The notes beneath the pieces were generated by a model. That model had not been told where the DNA came from. It searched no databases and saw nothing but the letters and a program-made list of their open reading frames with translations. Below, one piece after another: positions 61,752 through 64,000 of a stretch of 64,000 bases of DNA (its first letter is position 1; the number at the start of each line of letters is the position of its first letter). Source of the DNA: Limnobacter parvus (GTDB lineage Bacteria; Pseudomonadota; Gammaproteobacteria; Burkholderiales; Burkholderiaceae_B); the NCBI RefSeq assembly GCF_024623725.1, contig NZ_JANKHG010000018.1, positions 246,602 through 310,601 on the forward strand. Direction: 5' to 3'. Made by a program: the position numbers and the translations under genes.

Positions 61752-62909
61752 ATGAAAACGAACACCGCTGATTTGGTCAACGCCAGCCGCGTGCCCAAAC
61801 TAATCGCCGATACGCTGCACAATGCAGGTGTAGAAATTAACGGCCCGAACCCCCATGACATTCAAATACTTGACGAGCGTTTGTTCAATGCCGTACTCAG
61901 CCAAGGTTCACTGGGCCTGGGCGAAGCCTACATGAACGGTTGGTGGCATGCCGAACAACTTGATGAACTGATGTATCGGCTCATGCGCAGCAACGCCGAT
62001 GAACACACCAAAGCATGGACCAAAATGCAGTGGCTGATGTTGGCACTGCGCGAAAAGGTAATCAATCTGCAAGCGCCCACGCGCGCATTTCAAGTGGGTG
62101 AACACCATTACGACACAGGCAATGACTTGTTTGAGGCCATGCTCGATCCACTGATGATTTACTCTTGTGGGTATTGGGAAAAGGCGACCAATCTGGAAGA
62201 AGCCCAGCTTCACAAACTCGACATGATTTGCCGCAAGCTTCAACTCAAGCCAGGCGAGAAACTACTCGACATTGGTTGTGGCTGGGGTGGACTGGCCTGG
62301 TACGCCGCCACACATTTTGATGTTCAGGTACTGGGCATTACAGTTTCGGCCCAGCAACAGGCCTATGCACGTGCACGGTGTAAAGGCCTATTCGTAGACA
62401 TCGAATTAATCGACTACCGCGACTTGAAAGGGCAGTTTGACAAAGTAGTTTCCGTAGGCATGTTTGAACACGTGGGCTTGAAAAACTACCCGGATTACTT
62501 TGACGCTGTGCACAGGCTGATGAATCCGCAGGGGCTTTTTTTATTACACACAATCGGCGGATTCAACAAAACCGAGGCCACAGACCCCTGGATTGACAAG
62601 TACATTTTCCCGAACGGAAAAATTCCATCGCCCGGCGAAATTACAGAACACATCGACGGCAAACTGGTGCTGGAAGACTGGCACAATTTTGGTGGCGATT
62701 ATGACAAAACACTCATGGCCTGGTATGCCAATTTCAAACAAGCATGGCCCAAACTGGAATCTGCCTACGATGAACGATTTGGTCGCATGTGGACTTACTA
62801 CCTGAACACCTGCGCAGCCTATTTTCGATCGCGCAAAGGCATGTTGTGGCAGCTCGTATTCAGCCGTCAGGAACGTGAAACCACCTATCGAAGTATTCGG
62901 CCTTCTTAA
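61752..62909 (+). CDS. cfa: cyclopropane-fatty-acyl-phospholipid synthase
   Basis: This 385-residue enzyme adds a methylene from SAM across cis double bonds of membrane phospholipid acyl chains. The SAM loop is LLDIGCGWGGLAWYAATHF near residue 175. HHYDTGNDLFEAMLDPLMIY precedes it, followed by VSVGMFEHVGLKNYPDYF and the active-site region NPQGLFLLHTIGG. The length is normal. It is tail to tail with the MFS gene and the two stop codons overlap by four bases. Confidence 0.94.
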   Translation: MKTNTADLVNASRVPKLIADTLHNAGVEINGPNPHDIQILDERLFNAVLSQGSLGLGEAYMNGWWHAEQLDELMYRLMRSNADEHTKAWTKMQWLMLALREKVINLQAPTRAFQVGEHHYDTGNDLFEAMLDPLMIYSCGYWEKATNLEEAQLHKLDMICRKLQLKPGEKLLDIGCGWGGLAWYAATHFDVQVLGITVSAQQQAYARARCKGLFVDIELIDYRDLKGQFDKVVSVGMFEHVGLKNYPDYFDAVHRLMNPQGLFLLHTIGGFNKTEATDPWIDKYIFPNGKIPSPGEITEHIDGKLVLEDWHNFGGDYDKTLMAWYANFKQAWPKLESAYDERFGRMWTYYLNTCAAYFRSRKGMLWQLVFSRQERETTYRSIRPS

Positions 62910-64000
62910 TGGGTCAAATGAAGGTGTTTCAAACTTCGGTAAGCCAGAACACTGGCCAACAGCATCACCACCACACCAGCAATTGAAATGAGCTGCATGC
63001 CTTCCATGAATGCACTGCGTGCAGCCAGCAAAAGCGTGGCTTGCTCTGCCACAGGCAACTGAACCATTGACGCCACAGCTCCACCCAAAGTGTCCTGTGC
63101 AGCACGCAACACTTCGGCAGGCCACTCAGGCTGCAACAAATCGTTCATTCGCGCCCGGTAAATTGCCACGCCAATGCTGCCGAACACCGCAATGCCCACA
63201 GCACCTCCAAATTCAGCCCCGGTTTCCGCCAAGGCAGAGGCCGAGCCCGCCCGCTCCGGGGGCGCGCTGCTGATAATCAATTCCGTGCCCAGAGTGAACA
63301 TGGGCGCCAGTCCCAAAGCCAACACCACAGTGGCACCCACCAGCAAAGTCATGTTCGGCTGCACAGTCAACAAGGCAAGGCCTGCAAAACCAGCCGCAGT
63401 GCCCAGCAAACCCAACACCACAAGGCGAGCCTGCCCCAGGCGGGCAGCAAGCCATGGTGTTACATTGGTGCCCACCACAAAAGCCAAAGCCCAGGGTACG
63501 GTCCACGCGCCAGCCACCAAAGGGCTTAACCCCAGCACCAGCTGCAAGTACTGTGCAATGTACACATACACACCAAACATGGTCAGGCAACTTAACAAGT
63601 ACGTGCCCAATACCGCGACAAATCCTGGTGCCTTGAACAGGTTCAAGTCGATTAATGGATGACTCAGGTTTTTCTGTCGCCTTACAAACCAAGTACCCAA
63701 GGTCAAACCCATCGCCAAACACATCACACTCAACAGGCTGAAACCATTTTCTGCAGTGTGCTTCAACGCATAAATTACAAACAACACGGCCGCCAGTGAA
63801 AGCACCGCGCTTGAAATGTCCAGGCGGCCGGCAGTCTCATCTTTGTACTCCGGCAGCAGGCGAGGTGCCAGAACCAGCAAAAGAATCATCACTGGCACGT
63901 TGATTAAAAACACCGAGCCCCACCAAAAATATTCCAGCAATACACCGCCCACCAAGGGTCCCATGACTGCACCGATCGAAAAACTGCTGATCCAGATACC
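62906..64000 (-). CDS. MFS drug-type exporter (DHA2), C-terminal part
   Basis: The gene runs off the right edge. The frame stays open upstream of the internal ATG at 63964, reading GIWISSFSIGAVMGPLVGGV, which is motif C of 14-helix DHA2 exporters such as EmrB/QacA. The visible 365 residues hold nine or so helices. The EmrB-type end shows ISIAGVVVMLLASVLAYRSL. Substrates are unknown; the family exports hydrophobic drugs or metabolites with proton uptake. The N-terminal four or so helices lie outside the window. Confidence 0.85.
   Translation of the reverse strand, partial: GIWISSFSIGAVMGPLVGGVLLEYFWWGSVFLINVPVMILLLVLAPRLLPEYKDETAGRLDISSAVLSLAAVLFVIYALKHTAENGFSLLSVMCLAMGLTLGTWFVRRQKNLSHPLIDLNLFKAPGFVAVLGTYLLSCLTMFGVYVYIAQYLQLVLGLSPLVAGAWTVPWALAFVVGTNVTPWLAARLGQARLVVLGLLGTAAGFAGLALLTVQPNMTLLVGATVVLALGLAPMFTLGTELIISSAPPERAGSASALAETGAEFGGAVGIAVFGSIGVAIYRARMNDLLQPEWPAEVLRAAQDTLGGAVASMVQLPVAEQATLLLAARSAFMEGMQLISIAGVVVMLLASVLAYRSLKHLHLTH

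Noticed and set aside
1-64000. tRNA, rRNA, CRISPR arrays, insertion sequences or prophage
   Set aside because: No cloverleaf, repeat-spacer array, transposase, integrase or phage structural gene was seen on either strand.

Overview
The window is a dense stretch of bacterial chromosome with about 54 protein genes, one partial gene at each edge, no RNA gene, no insertion sequence, no CRISPR array and no gene-free stretch longer than 300 bases (the longest is about 280). Gene content points to a betaproteobacterium of the order Burkholderiales, most like a Limnobacter-type heterotroph. The reasons are the DUF3567 gene, the block def-fmt-htpX-rsmB-DUF4390-ntrY-ntrX-trkA-trkH, a CopG-like gene beside a PHB-depolymerase-type esterase, and zwf/edd/eda around a HexR-type operator. 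The genus is an inference; no marker RNA is present.

Layout. 1-2.06 kb: edge of a B12-type radical SAM gene, a pair of secreted Cys-rich proteins with a hairpin leader, a cupin and a TRIC channel. 2.06-6.2 kb: accessory region with hipB-hipA-flavodoxin behind three evenly spaced operators, an effector/immunity-like pair and a secreted orphan. 6.2-12.7 kb: lipase, SDR plus a hypothetical gene under a TetR regulator with twin palindromes, PHB-depolymerase-like esterase with a CopG-like protein, DUF2834, bacterial alternative oxidase and a small membrane protein. 12.8-17.6 kb: glyoxalase-II-like hydrolase, Fic protein with Gln in place of the catalytic His, Nudix hydrolase, CPA2 antiporter, FRG-domain protein. 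17.6-21.7 kb: Entner-Doudoroff enzymes. 21.8-23.5 kb: LRR effector-like protein, DUF3567, CobW-like fragment. 23.5-33.8 kb: the long minus-strand housekeeping block. 33.9-37.7 kb: dprA and topB.

37.7-46.5 kb: MnmC-like oxidoreductase, split YeeE/YedE transporter, CHASE hybrid kinase, MBL hydrolase, cytochrome P460 lipoprotein with a nested-hairpin leader, a PDC-type sensor protein and a chemoreceptor. 46.7-55.1 kb: PhoD phosphatase, acyltransferase, a metal-handling cluster (His-rich small protein, ZnuD-like TonB receptor, PCu(A)C chaperone), DUF4197, a LuxR-type regulator and a patatin lipoprotein. 55.2-59.7 kb: a two-gene NAD-linked formate dehydrogenase in which the NuoE-like and NuoF-like parts are fused. 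59.8-64 kb: a large orphan membrane protein, cyclopropane fatty acid synthase and an MFS exporter cut by the window edge.

How it fits together: glucose is likely routed through the Entner-Doudoroff pathway under HexR control. Formate oxidation can supply NADH, and the alternative oxidase gives a cyanide-insensitive route for ubiquinol. Toxin-like genes (HipA, Fic, FRG), an LRR protein and membrane-hairpin orphans suggest interaction or competition functions, but no secretion system lies in the window to confirm delivery.
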